Position numbers and translations under genes: made by a program. A DNA stretch of 64,000 nt from Fulvivirgaceae bacterium JP3-4 (GTDB lineage Bacteria > Bacteroidota > Bacteroidia > Cytophagales > Cyclobacteriaceae), in NCBI GenBank assembly GCA_029309925.1, contig JARKND010000001.1, forward strand, positions 806,001 to 870,000, in the 5' to 3' direction. Positions 42,906-51,911 of the stretch are shown here, in pieces; the stretch's first letter is position 1, and every line of letters starts with the position of its first letter. The notes under the pieces are model-generated. The model was not told the origin of the DNA. It ran no database searches and saw only the letters and a program-made list of their open reading frames with translations.

Positions 42906-45011
42906 ATGCTTAGCTTTCGCACCGAACTAGAAGATTTGAATAACCCGATCGTTGCCAACGACATCATCACGCTCGAAAAAAAGATCCGGTTATTCCGCGA
43001 GGGAAAAATTGATGACGAAAAATTCAGAAGCCTCCGCCTCGCACGTGGCATCTATGGTCAGCGTCAGCCTGGCGTTCAGATGATTCGCATCAAATTGCCT
43101 TTCGGAAGAGTGACCACCAAACAACTCCGGAGAATTGCAGACATTTCCGATGAATATGCATCCAGCAACCTGCACGCAACCACGCGTCAGGATATTCAGA
43201 TCCACTTCGTGAGCCTGGATAAAACACCGGAGCTTTGGGCAAAACTTGAGCAGGACGAAATCACCCTGCGGGAAGCATGTGGCAATACCGTAAGAAACAT
43301 CACCGCTTCTGCCACAGCAGGCATAGATCCAAAAGAACTTTTTGATGTCTCGCCATATGCCTACGAGACTTTTAAATACTTCCTGCGCAACCCGGTCTGC
43401 CAGGAGATGGGAAGGAAATTCAAGATTGCATTTTCATCATCCGAAGATGACACCGCCTATACTTTCATTCACGACCTCGGCTTTATTCCAAAGCTGCAGG
43501 ATGGCAAACGTGGATTCAAGGTCGTTATCGGTGGAGGCCTGGGCGCTAATCCATACCTCGCACAGACCGCCTACGAATTCCTGGAAGAGGATCAGATAAT
43601 TCCATTCACGGAAAGTGTGATCCGCGTGTTCGACCGCTATGGAGAACGTAACAGAAGAATGAAAGCACGCTTAAAGTTCTTATTGGATGAAATCGGTCTC
43701 CCGGAACTCATGCGACTCGTTGCAGAAGAACGCCTTGCGATCAAGCACAAGCGGTATAAGATCGACTACGACTCTTATCCCGATCCTGCTGTCCCTGAAT
43801 TTGTCCCCCAGAACCCTGTAACAGATATCGATGAAGAGAAATATCAACAGTGGCTTGATACCAACGTATTTGAGCAAAAGCAGGAAGGTTTTTTTGGTGT
43901 TTATGTGAAGTTACCGCTTGGAAATTTGTCTTCGGACCGTGCGCGCCAATTTGCAGATATCGTTGATTCTTTCGCATCTACAGAGTTGCGCATCACGGTC
44001 AACCAGGGATACCTGATTCGTTTTGTGCGCGCAGAAGTGCTGAGACATTTATTTGCAGCGCTTGATAAGATGCAACTTGCCGAACCTGGATTTGACAGTG
44101 TCGCTGATATTACCGCCTGCCCTGGAACTGAGTCGTGCAACCTCGGCATTTCTGACAGCACGCAGATTTCACTCGCACTTGAGAAAGTTATCCGCGAAGA
44201 ATTTCCCGATTTCATTCACAACAGCGACATTAAGATCAAGATCAGCGGCTGCCCGAACTCTTGTGGTCAGCACGGTCTTGCAGGAATAGGTTTTCACGGA
44301 AGCACCATCAAGGACAAGCAGGGAAAGATTCTGCCAGCGCTCGTGGTGCTGCTCGGAGGTGGCAAGTTGCAGAACGGAAACGGAATTATTTCAGACAAGC
44401 TGATCAAGATTCCGAGCCGCAGGGGGCCCGATGCGCTTCGACTTCTGCTGACCGATTATGAAGCGAATGCCTTTGACGGTGAATACTACCATGATTATTT
44501 CCAGCGCCTGGGAAGAAATCATTTCTACACGCTGCTCAAGCCACTTGGAGATATTACAAATACCTCACCAATTGAGTATATCGATTGGGGACAGGATAAC
44601 AATTTCATTTTGCACACAGCGGTGGGTGAATGTGCGGGGGTGATCATTGACCTCGTCTCAACTTTGCTGTATGAGACAGAAGAAAAGATCGCATGGTCGA
44701 AGGAAGCCATTGAAAAGAAATTGTATGCTGACGCGATCTATCACAGTTACAGCGCTTTCATCAATACTGCGAAAGCCTTGTTGCTCACCAAAGAGGTGAA
44801 ACCAAGCACGCAGATTCAGACACTCAATGATTTTCAGCTTCACTTTGTGGATTCAGGTGTGTTTCCATTTGCTGAGAATTTCAAGGAACACGTGTTGAGG
44901 ATCAATAAGAACGAACCTACAGAGGATTTTGCTTCTGCTTTTCTAGCGGATGCCCAGAATTTTATGGAGCAGGCTTTCGCATTTAAGAACGTAGAAAAAG
45001 TATCTGCATAG
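42906..45011 (+). CDS. Siroheme-dependent sulfite (or nitrite) reductase with C-terminal HEPN-like tail
   Basis: A 701-residue protein. The first 560 residues have the two-repeat siroheme reductase layout, with the cluster-binding cysteines C405 and C411 (CPGTESC) and C449 and C453 (CPNSC), which bind the [4Fe-4S] cluster coupled to siroheme. Residues about 575-690 form an added helical domain (LYADAIYHSYSAFINTAKALLL) resembling HEPN folds, without a clear RNase motif. With cobA and a precorrin-2 dehydrogenase next door it probably reduces sulfite to sulfide for cysteine synthesis; nitrite is an alternative substrate. The cysteine leader upstream supports sulfite. Confidence 0.88.
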   Translation: MLSFRTELEDLNNPIVANDIITLEKKIRLFREGKIDDEKFRSLRLARGIYGQRQPGVQMIRIKLPFGRVTTKQLRRIADISDEYASSNLHATTRQDIQIHFVSLDKTPELWAKLEQDEITLREACGNTVRNITASATAGIDPKELFDVSPYAYETFKYFLRNPVCQEMGRKFKIAFSSSEDDTAYTFIHDLGFIPKLQDGKRGFKVVIGGGLGANPYLAQTAYEFLEEDQIIPFTESVIRVFDRYGERNRRMKARLKFLLDEIGLPELMRLVAEERLAIKHKRYKIDYDSYPDPAVPEFVPQNPVTDIDEEKYQQWLDTNVFEQKQEGFFGVYVKLPLGNLSSDRARQFADIVDSFASTELRITVNQGYLIRFVRAEVLRHLFAALDKMQLAEPGFDSVADITACPGTESCNLGISDSTQISLALEKVIREEFPDFIHNSDIKIKISGCPNSCGQHGLAGIGFHGSTIKDKQGKILPALVVLLGGGKLQNGNGIISDKLIKIPSRRGPDALRLLLTDYEANAFDGEYYHDYFQRLGRNHFYTLLKPLGDITNTSPIEYIDWGQDNNFILHTAVGECAGVIIDLVSTLLYETEEKIAWSKEAIEKKLYADAIYHSYSAFINTAKALLLTKEVKPSTQIQTLNDFQLHFVDSGVFPFAENFKEHVLRINKNEPTEDFASAFLADAQNFMEQAFAFKNVEKVSA

Positions 45012-45014
45012 TTT

Positions 45015-45806
45015 ATGGAAACGATTTTGTCATATCATAAAGAACCAAAGGTAACACTGGTCGGAGCCGGTCCTGGCGATGCAGAGTTGATCACGGTGAA
45101 AGGCATCAAAGCGCTGCAAGCTGCCGATGTAGTCTTGTACGATGCATTGGTTTCTCAGGCGATCCTGGAGCTCATACCTGCGCATGTTCCGAAACTTTCT
45201 GTTGGAAAGCGCGCGGGGGCACATTCTTACACACAGGATGAGATCAACGAGCTGATTGTTGAAATGGCTTTTTTATACGGCCATGTAGTACGACTGAAGG
45301 GAGGAGACTCTTTCGTCTTCGGACGTGGAGGAGAGGAACTCGAATTCGCACTGAAGCACGGATTGCAGACAGCAATTGTTCCAGGTATCAGCAGTGCGTT
45401 GGCGGTACCTGCAGCAATTAATATCCCCGTTACCATGCGCGGTGTGAGCGAGAGCTTTTGGGTAGTGACCGGCACGACTATGTCAGGAAAATTGTCGGGC
45501 GATGTTGCGCTGGCAGCCAAATCCACGGCAACCGTTGTGATTCTCATGGGGTTGAACAAGATCACGGAAATCGCAGCATTGTTTACGAAGGAAGGTAAAG
45601 GCGATACGCCCGTTGCGATCATCCAGAATGGAACACTTCCCACTCAACAGAATATTGTCGCCACGGTTTCAACGATTGTCGATAAAGTAAAAGCATCTTC
45701 CATCGGAGGACCTGCTGTGATCGTGATTGGTGAAGTTGTGGGCTACGCAAATGGATTGAATCGCCTGATGGAAGCAACACGTGCTCAGATGGAACAATTT
45801 CAATAG
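45015..45806 (+). CDS. cobA: Uroporphyrinogen-III C-methyltransferase
   Basis: This 263-residue SAM-dependent enzyme methylates uroporphyrinogen III twice to form precorrin-2, the start of siroheme synthesis. It shows the family motifs VTLVGAGPGDAELIT (residues 13-27), VVLYDALVS, VRLKGGDSFVFGRGGEE and VPGISSALA. It follows the sulfite reductase by 3 bp and precedes the dehydrogenase that completes the next step. Confidence 0.93.
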   Translation: METILSYHKEPKVTLVGAGPGDAELITVKGIKALQAADVVLYDALVSQAILELIPAHVPKLSVGKRAGAHSYTQDEINELIVEMAFLYGHVVRLKGGDSFVFGRGGEELEFALKHGLQTAIVPGISSALAVPAAINIPVTMRGVSESFWVVTGTTMSGKLSGDVALAAKSTATVVILMGLNKITEIAALFTKEGKGDTPVAIIQNGTLPTQQNIVATVSTIVDKVKASSIGGPAVIVIGEVVGYANGLNRLMEATRAQMEQFQ

Positions 45807-46397
45807 ATGACTATGGAAACCGAACGAAACAACCTCTTTCCGATTTTTCTCAAGCTCGACCAGCTCGAAACGCTGATCGTAGGCGGAGGAAATGTCGGCC
45901 TTGAAAAATTGTCCGGTCTTCTTAAAAACAGTCCGGGATTAAGAGTTACGGTAGTTGCAGATCGCTATCACCCGGAGTTGCCTCAGCTCGCAAAAAGTTT
46001 TTCAAACGTCAGGCTGGTTGAGCGCAAGTTCCGAAACCGTGACCTTACAGGAAAAGATCTGCTGATCCTGGCAACCGATGACAAAGCTTTGCACGAGCGG
46101 ATTCGCATCCTCGCCAGAAAGAGAAGACTTATCGTCAACGTTGCTGATACGCCCGACCTTTGCGATTTTTATTTAGGGTCTGTCGTTACGAAAGGCAACA
46201 TCAAAATTGGAATTTCTACCAACGGCAAATCGCCAACCATCGCGAAACGCATGCGTGAATTCTTTGAAGAGGTCCTTCCCGAAAATACAAACGAGCTCCT
46301 CGACAACATGCAAAAGATCCGCGATCGTATTAAAGGTGACTTCCGCACTAAAGTCGACACGCTGAACCAGATCACTTCATCCTGGTTGCGAAGATAG
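45807..46397 (+). CDS. Precorrin-2 dehydrogenase / sirohydrochlorin ferrochelatase-like
   Basis: A 196-residue NAD-dependent enzyme corresponding to the N-terminal half of CysG or to Met8/CysG-type SirC. The Rossmann motif LIVGGGNVGLEK lies near residue 25, and NVADTPDLCDFYLGSVVTKGNIKIGISTNGKSP contains the characteristic active-site region. It oxidises precorrin-2 and may insert iron to form siroheme. The start overlaps directly with the end of cobA. Confidence 0.87.
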   Translation: MTMETERNNLFPIFLKLDQLETLIVGGGNVGLEKLSGLLKNSPGLRVTVVADRYHPELPQLAKSFSNVRLVERKFRNRDLTGKDLLILATDDKALHERIRILARKRRLIVNVADTPDLCDFYLGSVVTKGNIKIGISTNGKSPTIAKRMREFFEEVLPENTNELLDNMQKIRDRIKGDFRTKVDTLNQITSSWLRR

Positions 46398-46563
46398 CCC
46401 GATTCTATTTATGATGAGAGCGGCCGCGCAAACAGGCTTCGCTGCTGCAATACACAAAAACGCCACGCACCTGCTGGCCGGTTAAACCACCGGTCACGAC
46501 TTTTGAGCGCACGTCAATCAACTTCTTTTCATAAATTAGGTTTCCAATCAAAAACCAGGATTT

Positions 46564-47880
46564 ATGAGTCATTCAAGAAGAGAATTTATTTCAGCGTCAG
46601 GTAAGGCGATTATCGGAGCCGGCATGCTGAGCAGCCTGCCTTGGGAACTGATAGCGAAAGCCAAAAGTCGCGTGTCACAAAACGATAAGATCAACCTCGG
46701 TGTCATCGGCATCAACGGTATGGGCTGGGCCGACACGAAATCCATCATGAAAATACCGGAAGTCAACCTGATGGCTATCTGCGATGTGGATGAAAATGTT
46801 ATCAACAAACGTGTGGCCGAACTCAAGGAAGGCAACATCAAGGTGACAACCTACACCGACTATCGCAAGCTTCTTGAAAACAAAGACATCGATATCGTGA
46901 TCATTGGTACTCCCGATCACTGGCACTGCCTGCAGATGATCGATGCATGCGCTGCCGGCAAAGATGTTTATGTAGAGAAACCAGTGGGCAACTCCATTGC
47001 AGAGTGTGACGCCATGATTGCTGCGCAGAAGCGATATAACAAAGCAGTGCAGGCCGGTCAGTGGCAGCGCAGTATGCCGCACTTCGTTGATGCCCTTAAC
47101 TTTTTACAAAGCGGAAAGCTCGGACAGATCCGCACCGTGAAGGCGTGGGCATATCAGGGGTGGATGAAAGACATTCCTGCTAAACCGGATTCTCCTACGC
47201 CTCCAGGCGTAAACTACGATATGTGGCTGGGCCCTGCCCCGAAAAGACCTTTCAATGAAAATCGTTTTCACTTCAACTTCCGTTGGTTCTGGGACTATGC
47301 GGGTGGTCTGATGACAGACTGGGGTGTACACCTCATCGACTATGTGCTGCTGGGTATGAAGGCACCGCTTCCAAAATCTGTTTACGCTTCTGGTGGAAAG
47401 TACGCGTATCCCAATGGTGGCAATGAAACTCCCGACACGCTCGCGACAACTTACGACTTTGGAAACTTCACGATGATCTGGGAGCACGCGCAAGGGATCT
47501 CTAACGGAAATTACGGAAAGGACCACGGTATGGCGTACATCGGAAACAATGGAACCCTTGTGCTGCATCGCGGAGGATGGGAAGTGATACCAGATGAAAA
47601 ACGGATGGAAGCAGTTCCCTATCAGCCCAACAAGGGATCGGGCCTCGATGCGCACACACAAAACTTCATCAATGCAGTTAAGTCGAGAAAATTCGATGAG
47701 CTTACATGCCCGATCACCGAAGGCGCGCACGTAGCAAAAGTCTGCCAGATGGGCAACATCTCATACAAAACAGGTATGATCCTTCATTGGGACGAACAAA
47801 AGAAGAAATTCAGGGAAGAAGAGGCAAACAAGCACCTCGGTGTGAAGTACCATAATGGGTATGCGATTCCGAAAGTCTAA
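46564..47880 (+). CDS. Tat-exported Gfo/Idh/MocA-family oxidoreductase
   Basis: A 438-residue NAD(P)-dependent sugar or inositol dehydrogenase-like protein. The N-terminus SRREFISASGKAIIGAG is a twin-arginine signal, so it is exported folded to the periplasm. The Rossmann motif GVIGINGMG near residue 44, the signature TPDHWH and the EKP motif (VEKPVG) place it in the family; substrate cannot be inferred. It stands alone, 165 bp after the siroheme genes. Confidence 0.9.
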   Translation: MSHSRREFISASGKAIIGAGMLSSLPWELIAKAKSRVSQNDKINLGVIGINGMGWADTKSIMKIPEVNLMAICDVDENVINKRVAELKEGNIKVTTYTDYRKLLENKDIDIVIIGTPDHWHCLQMIDACAAGKDVYVEKPVGNSIAECDAMIAAQKRYNKAVQAGQWQRSMPHFVDALNFLQSGKLGQIRTVKAWAYQGWMKDIPAKPDSPTPPGVNYDMWLGPAPKRPFNENRFHFNFRWFWDYAGGLMTDWGVHLIDYVLLGMKAPLPKSVYASGGKYAYPNGGNETPDTLATTYDFGNFTMIWEHAQGISNGNYGKDHGMAYIGNNGTLVLHRGGWEVIPDEKRMEAVPYQPNKGSGLDAHTQNFINAVKSRKFDELTCPITEGAHVAKVCQMGNISYKTGMILHWDEQKKKFREEEANKHLGVKYHNGYAIPKV

Positions 47881-47900
47881 ATGTGACAATACGGCAATTA

Positions 47901-47945
47901 GTCAATGTGCCAATGAGGTAAGTAGTCTCCCATTGGCACATTGAC
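47901..47945. repeat. Inverted repeat between convergent genes
   Basis: GTCAATGTGCCAATG (47901-47915) and CATTGGCACATTGAC (47931-47945) are perfect 15-bp arms with a 15-base loop. They lie between the ends of two convergent genes and could form a bidirectional terminator, although there is no T-run. The motif is of a kind widely scattered in Bacteroidota intergenic regions. Confidence 0.7.
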
Positions 47946-47964
47946 ATATTGATTCATTAGCATA

Positions 47965-49086
47965 TTAACCCTTGAGCTTCTTCAGCTCTCCCTCATAAAA
48001 AGCGAGGTTTTGCTTCTGGTTTTCAGGAAGGTTTTTAATTGCGGTCTCCCAGTTCTTGATTGCGTTCTTGTTGTCGCCAAGGGCGGTGTAGGCGCGCGCA
48101 AGACCAACGAACGTTGTAAACTTATCATCGGGATGACGCTGGCGATTTAGTTTGAATACTTCGAGTGCTTTTTCTTTTTTGCCAGCCGCCAGCAGTTGTC
48201 TTCCGTATTGATGAACCGATGTTACGTCTGCGCTGGGGTGATTGAGCGCCTTTTGCATAACCGCTTCGGCTTCACTTTCGCGATTAAGTGCGGTGAGGAC
48301 GTTTGCTTTTGTACGAAGGCTTCCAAAGTCTTCGACACCTACGGGAGAAGAGATTGCATAGTCCGCCCACGTTAACGCTTCCTCCAGGTTGATCTTGTTT
48401 TGAACGCAGAAGTTTACTGCAGCCTGAATGTTGCGGTAATCGAATCCATCGAAGTTGCGTAGCTCGTTTCGGATGATATTCACATATAGTTCATTTGCAT
48501 TCGGCACATCGATCTTCAGCGGAACGCGTTTGTTCTCCCACTGCATGTATGCTGTTGCCGTTGTCAATTCGCGGGTGTCAAACCCGAAGGTTAAATATTC
48601 TGTGTACTCAGCGTCAACAGGTGTTGTCTGTGTGCGAAGTGCGTCTTCTTTGGGATCGTAGAAGTAGCTGCCCCAGCTTTCATGATTTTTTGAGAATATC
48701 CAGGTGTAAGGTCCTTCCTTTTCTGCAATCAGAAACAAACCGTATGTTCCGGCTTTCAAATCCTGTCCGTTGATCTTTACATCGTGCGAGAAAGCAATAG
48801 TAGTGTTTTCGTTTGCGCCAGCGCGATACGGTGCCGCCTTTGATGAGCCAAAACCCTGGTCAATTAATCCGTAATGCACCACTCCGCCCCAGATCTTTCC
48901 CTTGCGGTCTTCACCGTTTGGTCCTGTGACGTTAGGGCTGGAGTAATTGATGGTAACCGAAACAGGGCCAATCCACTGGGTTACACTTGATTTCTGATTG
49001 CCACCACTGGGAGGCAGCGTGATGCCCTGGGCAAACACTGCGCTTCCGCTCAGTGTCAGAAGCACAATAGCTAGATACTTTTTCAT
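47965..49086 (-). CDS. Exported DUF2911 protein with TPR-like C-terminus
   Basis: A 373-residue protein with signal peptide (MKKYLAIVLLTLSGSAVFAQ). Residues 30-195 form a DUF2911 domain, with the characteristic VTINYSSPNVTGPNGEDRKGKIWGG, GANENTTIAFSHDVKINGQ and WGSYFYDPKEDAL segments. From about residue 215 to the end are helical repeats of TPR type, e.g. AEAVMQKALNHPSADVTSV. Likely periplasmic or outer-membrane-associated; the function of DUF2911 is unknown. Confidence 0.85.
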   Translation of the reverse strand: MKKYLAIVLLTLSGSAVFAQGITLPPSGGNQKSSVTQWIGPVSVTINYSSPNVTGPNGEDRKGKIWGGVVHYGLIDQGFGSSKAAPYRAGANENTTIAFSHDVKINGQDLKAGTYGLFLIAEKEGPYTWIFSKNHESWGSYFYDPKEDALRTQTTPVDAEYTEYLTFGFDTRELTTATAYMQWENKRVPLKIDVPNANELYVNIIRNELRNFDGFDYRNIQAAVNFCVQNKINLEEALTWADYAISSPVGVEDFGSLRTKANVLTALNRESEAEAVMQKALNHPSADVTSVHQYGRQLLAAGKKEKALEVFKLNRQRHPDDKFTTFVGLARAYTALGDNKNAIKNWETAIKNLPENQKQNLAFYEGELKKLKG

Positions 49087-49194
49087 GTTAGGTTAATTTT
49101 AGCTTGAAGGTACATGGAAATCCAGTGTACTGAATTAACCCCTCGTGCGGTATTTTCGGGTGGCGGAGGTGAGGTCGTCACGCTGTGGGAAATT

Positions 49195-49323
49195 CCAAAT
49201 ACCAAGATCCAAATCCCAAATTCCAAGATCCGAAGCCCAAAAGTCAAAGCCGTATTCGACCTTGGATTCCTTGGTATTTGGATCTTGGATCTTGGAACCT
49301 TGAACCTTGAACCTTGAACCTTG
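49195..49323. repeat. Imperfect palindrome and AACCTTG heptamer tandem repeat
   Basis: CCAAATACCAAG (49195-49206) is the exact reverse complement of CTTGGTATTTGG (49270-49281), and CCAAGATCCAAA (49202-49213) pairs with TTTGGATCTTGG (49277-49288). At the right end the heptamer AACCTTG is repeated four times (about 49295-49323). Short frames here are repeat artefacts. The block separates the DUF2911 and lipid kinase genes and may act as terminator or RNA stability element. Confidence 0.65.
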
Positions 49324-49339
49324 CACGCGAAATTTGCAT

Positions 49340-50233
49340 TCAAGGCTTCTCCGTGCTCGGATGCACCATCATCTTTAAAGCGGAAGGTTGCAAAGCGATC
49401 GTAAACCGGTCTGAGGTACCACAGGGTTCACCATCTACGTGGTATGCCATCTCGTGATCAAGGGTGATGTCAAGATTTTTTACTTCCAGGATTTCACAAA
49501 ACGAAGAGGTATCGATCGTTCCATTGAAAAATGAGTAGATAAAATCCATCCGGTATGGCGGAATTTTCTTCAGAATGGATATGTGCAGCAGTTCATCGCA
49601 TACAGATGCAGCAGGCGCGATGCGTGCGTTGTTCCCGTACTGCGATGAATTTGCTATCGCGATCACAAACGCTTTTTTCGTGATGCTTTTACCATCTGCC
49701 GTCAGCCTTGCTTCAAATTCCTTGAAAGCAAGAAATTCGTTGATCGTATGTTTCGCATAACCTTGCAATCCGCGTTTTTTTTCCTTACCGAAAATGTTGG
49801 CGATGTGTCCATCGAATCCTATACCTGATACATTCAATGACAGCTTTCCATTCAGGGTAAAAGTGTCAATGGCGATGGCTTTGCTTTCCATCAGGTAAGT
49901 GAGCGCTTTCGGAATGTTGATTGGAATTTTGAGGTGGCGCGCCAGACCATTTCCGGATCCATTAGGGAGAATTCCCATCGGTGTTGACGAACCCGTCAGG
50001 CCTTGTGCCACTTCATTTACAGTTCCGTCACCACCTACTGCTACCACCTGATCGAACATCCTTCCCTCACGTGCAAGTTCCGTTGCATGTCCTCGTGCTT
50101 TCGTGTATTCGATCGAGCACTCGATATTGTTTTTTACGCATGCATCGATGATAGCACCCTCCAGTGCAGGCTGATATCCTTTGCCAGCATGCTTGTTGAT
50201 AATGAACAATACCTTGCTAACTTCGTTCTTCAC
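49340..50233 (-). CDS. YegS/BmrU-type lipid (diacylglycerol) kinase
   Basis: A 297-residue kinase of the DgkB/YegS family: N-terminal KVLFIINKHAGKG, the ATP-binding GGDGTVNEVAQGL near residue 68, PNGSGNGLARHL, and the C-terminal GEPCGT segment in a beta-sandwich domain. It phosphorylates diacylglycerol or a related membrane lipid at the cytoplasmic face. Family assignment is solid, substrate is not. Confidence 0.88.
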   Translation of the reverse strand: MKNEVSKVLFIINKHAGKGYQPALEGAIIDACVKNNIECSIEYTKARGHATELAREGRMFDQVVAVGGDGTVNEVAQGLTGSSTPMGILPNGSGNGLARHLKIPINIPKALTYLMESKAIAIDTFTLNGKLSLNVSGIGFDGHIANIFGKEKKRGLQGYAKHTINEFLAFKEFEARLTADGKSITKKAFVIAIANSSQYGNNARIAPAASVCDELLHISILKKIPPYRMDFIYSFFNGTIDTSSFCEILEVKNLDITLDHEMAYHVDGEPCGTSDRFTIALQPSALKMMVHPSTEKP

Positions 50234-50259
50234 AATCAGATAACTAAATTTTTCCCGGA

Positions 50260-50616
50260 ATGGATTTCTATCATCCGCGTAAGCTTATGTTCAAAGCCTG
50301 GAACAAGGAAGCGAAATTACTGATGCGACTCAACAATATCGACTGCCGAAGAGGGGAACTTTTCAAAAAAGATCACGTGATCCTGCAGTTCACCGGTCAA
50401 TACGACAATCAGCACGAAGAAATTTACGAAATGGACGTGCTGTTGATCGCCAATCAGAAATACGTAGTGATCTGGGATGATACTTCCAACGGATGGCAGA
50501 TCGTGAAAATGAAAGACAAATCAGGCGCCCAGCCTTTTGTCAAATCGATTGCCACGAAAGGTCAGCGGCTATGGAGCTACTTCGAATCAGCGGATAAGGA
50601 CAGCCTGATACAGTAA
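50260..50616 (+). CDS. Hypothetical small protein
   Basis: A 118-residue frame with no signal or membrane segment; an alternative ATG gives 109 residues (from MFKAWNKEAK). The composition is charged with several tryptophans, and secondary-structure pattern suggests a small beta-rich fold. I do not recognise it. It is divergent from the lipid kinase gene. Confidence 0.6.
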   Translation: MDFYHPRKLMFKAWNKEAKLLMRLNNIDCRRGELFKKDHVILQFTGQYDNQHEEIYEMDVLLIANQKYVVIWDDTSNGWQIVKMKDKSGAQPFVKSIATKGQRLWSYFESADKDSLIQ

Positions 50617-50620
50617 GCGT

Positions 50621-50770
50621 AAAGCAAAAAGCTTAAAGCTTAAGGCCTGAGATTACGACATTGAAATTTTGCAACAGAAGAGTAAGGGTTAAACGACTTC
50701 CTATGAGGTGAGTGTGGTTGTCAGAAAAACTGCTTTCTGCTTTAAGCTTTCTGCTTTAAGCATTAAGCCT
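50621..50770. repeat. AGC/TTAAGC-rich repeat between hypothetical gene and acyl carrier protein gene
   Basis: The left part (50621-50645) and right part (50731-50770) are built from related AAGCTT/CTTAAGC units; the right part contains the 14-mer CTTTCTGCTTTAAG twice in tandem (50733-50746 and 50747-50760). The right part runs into the end of the acyl carrier protein gene, whose last codons (KKQKA) come from the same unit. Confidence 0.6.
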
Positions 50771-51014
50771 TCTGCTTTTTCTCAATTTTCTCCTGGATAT
50801 ACTTCACGGCCTGGCCAAACGTCTGCATTTTTTCAGCATCGTCATCGGGGATACGGATATCAAAAGTTTGCTCGAATTCCATGACGATTTCAGCATAGTC
50901 AAGAGAATCGATTCCAAGGTCTTTTACAAAATTGGCGTCAGGTGTGATTTCAGATTCTGCGATTCCAAGCTTCTCAACTAATATTTCGGTTACTTTCCTG
51001 GGAATTTCCTGCAT
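50763..51014 (-). CDS. Acyl carrier protein
   Basis: From the ATG at 51014 this is an 83-residue acidic four-helix protein. The phosphopantetheine attachment motif DSLDYAE carries serine 37 (GIDSLD). It would carry growing acyl chains for fatty acid or a secondary lipid pathway; with no other fatty acid genes nearby its partner pathway is unclear, and the genome probably has another acpP. The start at 51065 would add 17 non-conserved residues. The last residues (KKQKA) derive from the adjacent intergenic repeat. Confidence 0.82.
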   Translation of the reverse strand: MQEIPRKVTEILVEKLGIAESEITPDANFVKDLGIDSLDYAEIVMEFEQTFDIRIPDDDAEKMQTFGQAVKYIQEKIEKKQKA

Positions 51015-51097
51015 AGCTAGTGATAAATTGCGGGTAAATGTATTAAATGCCGGGAACCCATCCAAACCGTCAAAAATGAGGTGTCGGTCGCTTTAGC

Positions 51098-51748
51098 CTA
51101 TTTCCGCCAGTTGGCTGGATCCACGCGCCATGCCTTCAGCGAAGTGACCTGCTCTTCGGTGATGTAGTTTTCCTTCAGGGCCTGTGTGAGCAAGTGACTA
51201 TAGTCGCTCAGGCTCACCAGTGAAACATCGGCTTCGTAAAAGTTCTTTGATGCAATATCAAATCCGTAGTTGAAGATTGACACCATTCCAAGTACCTGAA
51301 ATCCGGCCTCACGAAGCGCTGCCACCGTTTTTAATGAGCTGCCTCCTGTTGAGATCAGGTCTTCTACTACAACAACCTTCTGACCTTTTGTGATTTTTCC
51401 TTCGATCAGGTTTTCCATGCCGTGATCTTTCGGCTTCGGCCTGACATACAGGAACGGAAGAGTCAGTTGATCAGCCACCAATGCACCCTGTGCGATGCCG
51501 GCAGTAGCCACGCCTGCGATTCCTTCGGCTGTGTGGAAGTTTTCCCTGATTACGCTCACGAGTGCATCTCGCACCTCGCTTCGCACTTGTGGATAGGAAA
51601 GCGATAGTCGGTTGTCGCAGTAAATCGGTGATTTCCAGCCAGAGCTCCACGTAAATGGCTTCTGCGTGTTCAGTTTAATGGCTTCGATTTTCAACAGCAA
51701 TTGGGCGATCCGGGCTGCAGTTTCAGCCTGCACTTTGATTATTGGCAT
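51098..51748 (-). CDS. pyrE: Orotate phosphoribosyltransferase
   Basis: A 216-residue type I phosphoribosyltransferase. KPFTWSSGWKSPIYCDNR is the substrate hood and VVVVEDLISTGGSSLKTVAAL is the PRPP-binding motif, intact here in contrast to the degenerate protein at 3435. It makes orotidine-5'-phosphate for pyrimidine synthesis. The upstream TATTTTTG (minus strand, 51761-51754) is a perfect -7 element, and a TTTC at 51784-51781 is a near -33. Confidence 0.92.
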   Translation of the reverse strand: MPIIKVQAETAARIAQLLLKIEAIKLNTQKPFTWSSGWKSPIYCDNRLSLSYPQVRSEVRDALVSVIRENFHTAEGIAGVATAGIAQGALVADQLTLPFLYVRPKPKDHGMENLIEGKITKGQKVVVVEDLISTGGSSLKTVAALREAGFQVLGMVSIFNYGFDIASKNFYEADVSLVSLSDYSHLLTQALKENYITEEQVTSLKAWRVDPANWRK

Positions 51749-51753
51749 AGCCT

Positions 51754-51784
51754 CAAAAATAGACGGAATTTCCGTTTAGTGAAA
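51754..51784 (-). promoter_or_regulatory. pyrE promoter
   Basis: On the minus strand TATTTTTG (51761-51754) matches TAnnTTTG exactly, and TTTC (51784-51781) lies 19 bp upstream at the -33 position. The start codon follows 5 nt after the -7 element, so the transcript would be very short-leadered. Confidence 0.55.
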
Positions 51785-51911
51785 GAGGCGGGCGTTGCAA
51801 ACGAAAGCATCCTTTGGAATGACAAAAATCTTCGCCTAAATCGCGCCCCCCTCTTGTGACCTACCGAATATTTTACTCTCTTGCAAGGGAGGAATTTTAC
51901 CTGGTTTCTGA

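Noticed and set aside
51820-51831. TGACAAAAATCT, a near copy of the regulon palindrome
   Set aside because: The right half is broken and no TAnnTTTG element lies at 51.5 bp in either direction (43.5 on the plus side, 64.5 to the pyrE element).
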